Shown here piece after piece: positions 5,547 to 7,295 of a stretch of 7,295 nt of DNA; position 1 is the stretch's first letter; each line of letters begins with the position of its first letter. The stretch is from Bifidobacteriaceae bacterium (GTDB lineage Bacteria; Actinomycetota; Actinomycetes; Actinomycetales; WQXJ01): positions 1-7,295 of the forward strand of contig JAITIG010000111.1 in assembly GCA_031279575.1 (NCBI GenBank). Direction: 5' to 3'. The notes under the pieces are model-generated. The model made no database searches. It was not told where the DNA came from and worked only from the letters and a program-made list of their open reading frames with translations. A program made the translations under genes and the position numbers.

Positions 5547-7192
5547 AGCGGCACGTTCCCGTGCTTTTTGGGCTGGGCGGCGGCCCGTTTGGTGCGCAGC
5601 AGGCGGAAGGCGGCGGTCACCTGGCGGCGGGTTTCGCGCGGCAGTATGACGGCATCGAGGTAGCCGCGTTTGGCGGCCTCATACGGGTTGACCAGCGCGT
5701 CCTCATATTCCTGGACCAGCTTGGCGCGCTTGCGGGCCTCGCCGCCCACCTCGGCGGCGGCCGCCAGCGCCCGGCGGTGCAAAATGTTGACCGCGCCATC
5801 GGCCCCCATGACGGCGATCTGCGCGCAGGGCCAGGCCAGGTTGATGTCGGCGCCCAGCTTCTTCGAGCCCATCACAATGTAGGCCCCGCCGTAGGCTTTG
5901 CGCGTGATCAGCGTCACCAGCGGGACGGTGGCCTCGGCGTAGGCGTAGATCAGCTTGGCGCCCCGCCGGATGATGCCGTCCCACTCCTGGTTGGTGCCGG
6001 GCAGGAACCCCGGCACGTCCACCAAGGTCAGGATGGGGATTGAGAAGGCGTCGCAGGTGCGGACAAACCGGGCCGCCTTTTCCGAGGCGGCGATGTCCAA
6101 GGCGCCCGCCATGGCCAGCGGCTGGTTTGCCACCACGCCCACCGACCTGCCCTCGATCCGCCCCAGGGCTGTGATCACGTTGGGGGCGTAGGCCTCCTGG
6201 AGTTCCAGGTAGTCGCCGTGGTCCAGGATCGCCGCCATCACCGCGTGCATGTCGTAGGGCTGGTTGCCTTGGTCTGGGATCAGCCCGTCCAAGGCCAGGT
6301 CCTCGTCGGTGGGCTCGCCGGGGAGCGGCAGCGGCGGGCCGGGCCACCCGAAGTCCGGCGGGTCCGCCAAGTTGTTGGCCGGCAGGTAGCCGAGCAGCGT
6401 CTTGACGAACTCGATGGCGTCCAACTCGTCATCGGCGGCGTAGTGGGCCACGCCGGAGCGGGTGGTGTGGGTGGCCGCCCCGCCCAACTCCTCGAATGAG
6501 ACCTCCTCCCCGAGGACGGTTTTGATCACGTCCGGCCCGGTGATGAACATGTGGCTGGTGCGTTTGGCCATGACGATGAAGTCGGTCAGGGCTGGGCTGT
6601 AGACCGCCCCGCCGGCCGAGGGCCCCAGGATGAGCGAGATTTGCGGGATCACGCCGGAGGCGGCCACGTTGCGCCGGAACATCTCGGCGAACTGGGTCAG
6701 GGCCGCCACGCCTTCTTGGATGCGGGCGCCGCCGCCGTCCGAGATCCCGATGATGGGCGCGCCCAAGCTCAGGGCCAGGTCTTGGACTTTGGCGATTTTG
6801 GCGCCGTGGGCCTCGCCCAGCGAGCCGCCGAAAACGGTGAAGTCCTGCGCGAAGACGCACACTTGGCGTCCGTCCACGGTGCCGTAGCCGGTCACCACGC
6901 CATCGCCGGGGATCCGTTTGCGGTCTAGGCCGAAGGCTTGGGCGCGGTGTTCTACCAGCGCGTCGAGTTCGACAAACGAGCCCGGGTCGAGCAGGTGGCC
7001 CAGCCGCTCCCGGGCTGACAGCCGGCCGCGGGCGTGCTGCTTGGCGCGCGCTTGGCGTTCTGGGGCGTCGATGGCGGCGGCCAGGCGGGCGGCGTGGTCC
7101 GCCAGTTGGGCGCCGGTGCGGCCTTTGGGGGCGCGGTTGGCGGTGGCCTGTTTGGCGGGCGCCGCGGTCAGGTTCGGCAGAGTCGGTGTCAC
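5543..7192 (-). CDS. Acyl-CoA carboxylase beta subunit (carboxyltransferase), acetyl/propionyl-CoA type
   Basis: 549 residues, the usual length for actinobacterial AccD/PccB. It transfers the carboxyl group from biotin on the alpha subunit to acyl-CoA, yielding malonyl- or methylmalonyl-CoA in the cytosol. The N-terminal crotonase-fold half has [14 protein letters not shown] (96-109), the oxyanion-hole segment [11 protein letters not shown] (151-161) and [16 protein letters not shown] (190-205). The C-terminal half has VDVPGFLPG (391-399), the second oxyanion-hole segment [15 protein letters not shown] (430-444) and [23 protein letters not shown] (452-474, abbreviated in function as the dimer and CoA-site core). 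The position that is Asp in propionyl-specific PccB is Ile439 here, favouring acetyl-CoA. The GTG start at 7192 has GGGAGG four bases upstream. The gene is followed at once by the epsilon subunit. The biotin-carrying alpha subunit and biotin ligase are not in the window. Confidence 0.95.
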   Translation of the reverse strand: MTPTLPNLTAAPAKQATANRAPKGRTGAQLADHAARLAAAIDAPERQARAKQHARGRLSARERLGHLLDPGSFVELDALVEHRAQAFGLDRKRIPGDGVVTGYGTVDGRQVCVFAQDFTVFGGSLGEAHGAKIAKVQDLALSLGAPIIGISDGGGARIQEGVAALTQFAEMFRRNVAASGVIPQISLILGPSAGGAVYSPALTDFIVMAKRTSHMFITGPDVIKTVLGEEVSFEELGGAATHTTRSGVAHYAADDELDAIEFVKTLLGYLPANNLADPPDFGWPGPPLPLPGEPTDEDLALDGLIPDQGNQPYDMHAVMAAILDHGDYLELQEAYAPNVITALGRIEGRSVGVVANQPLAMAGALDIAASEKAARFVRTCDAFSIPILTLVDVPGFLPGTNQEWDGIIRRGAKLIYAYAEATVPLVTLITRKAYGGAYIVMGSKKLGADINLAWPCAQIAVMGADGAVNILHRRALAAAAEVGGEARKRAKLVQEYEDALVNPYEAAKRGYLDAVILPRETRRQVTAAFRLLRTKRAAAQPKKHGNVPL

Positions 7193-7196
7193 GCGG

Positions 7197-7202
7197 CCTC
7201 CC
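7197..7202 (-). promoter_or_regulatory. Shine-Dalgarno GGGAGG fixing the beta-subunit start
   Basis: On the minus strand GGGAGG is followed by CCGC and then the GTG at 7192-7190. The strength and spacing make this the best start. The next conserved block of the protein begins well inside the coding region. Confidence 0.75.
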
Positions 7203-7229
7203 GGCGTCGATGTGGGTTGGGCTGGCGCG

Positions 7230-7267
7230 GCGGGGGCGGCGGGGCGGCCCCCGCCCCCCCCGGCCCC
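7230..7267 (-). promoter_or_regulatory. G-rich leader with hairpin and possible G-quadruplex upstream of the beta subunit
   Basis: On the transcribed sense (minus) strand, G-runs of 4, 8 and 5 bases lie at 7267-7264, 7261-7254 and 7252-7248, separated by CC and C; together they satisfy a four-tract quadruplex pattern. The last tract can instead pair with 7230-7237 (GCGGGGGC on plus, inverted at 7247-7254) in an 8-9 bp stem with a 9-base loop. The two folds are mutually exclusive. The element ends about 37 bases before the start codon. No promoter hexamers are recognisable in the 103 bases visible upstream of the gene. Function is speculative. Confidence 0.35.
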
Positions 7268-7295
7268 GGTGCGCGGGCCGAAACTCCACCCCCCG

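Noticed and set aside
5371..5649. Plus-strand frame with a LAALAALAA run
   Set aside because: It is the antisense reading of the AAx repeat in the epsilon gene; the repeat makes several frames open.
6429..7289. Minus-strand 286-residue Arg/Pro-rich frame overlapping the beta subunit
   Set aside because: Out-of-frame shadow of the carboxylase gene, with no conserved pattern.

Overview
The window is very GC-rich (third codon positions are almost always G or C) and carries three gene families typical of high-GC Actinomycetota: a DUF4011-type helicase-like protein, a YccA/Bax inhibitor-1 protein with the actinobacterial N-terminus, and a biotin-dependent acyl-CoA carboxylase beta subunit followed by its small epsilon subunit. 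I read it as chromosomal DNA of an actinobacterium. The genus cannot be fixed from the sequence.

Layout. Positions 1-499 hold no gene I can support. They contain a near-perfect inverted repeat of more than 106 bp per arm, touching the window edge (1-237), then a GC-rich tandem array (265-353), then about 150 bases of G-rich leader. A large plus-strand gene (about 500-4243) encodes a roughly 1247-residue protein with the order DUF4011 / superfamily 1 helicase / endonuclease-like tail, in which the catalytic helicase motifs are degraded. It looks like a helicase-fold protein without ATPase chemistry. A 227-base gap (4244-4470) carries a small hairpin, a 9-bp triplicate, a dyad and a -10 box placed for a leaderless transcript of the next gene. 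That gene (4471-5334) is a seven-helix Bax inhibitor-1/YccA family membrane protein. Facing it on the minus strand is a two-gene operon: the acyl-CoA carboxylase beta subunit (7192 down to 5543), coupled by a GTGA overlap to the epsilon subunit (5546 down to 5220).

How the genes relate. Beta and epsilon are partners in one enzyme, the carboxyltransferase core of an acyl-CoA carboxylase. The biotinylated alpha subunit is not in the window. The substrate-determining position of the beta subunit is isoleucine, which points to acetyl-CoA use rather than strict propionyl-CoA use. The epsilon reading frame runs 115 bases into the convergent Bax inhibitor gene, so the two mRNAs share complementary 3' ends. 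The helicase-like gene has no evident functional link to the others.

No single feature proves a new system. The best leads are the giant palindrome, the motif-dead helicase, and the epsilon subunit with its nine-copy tripeptide repeat and antisense tail.
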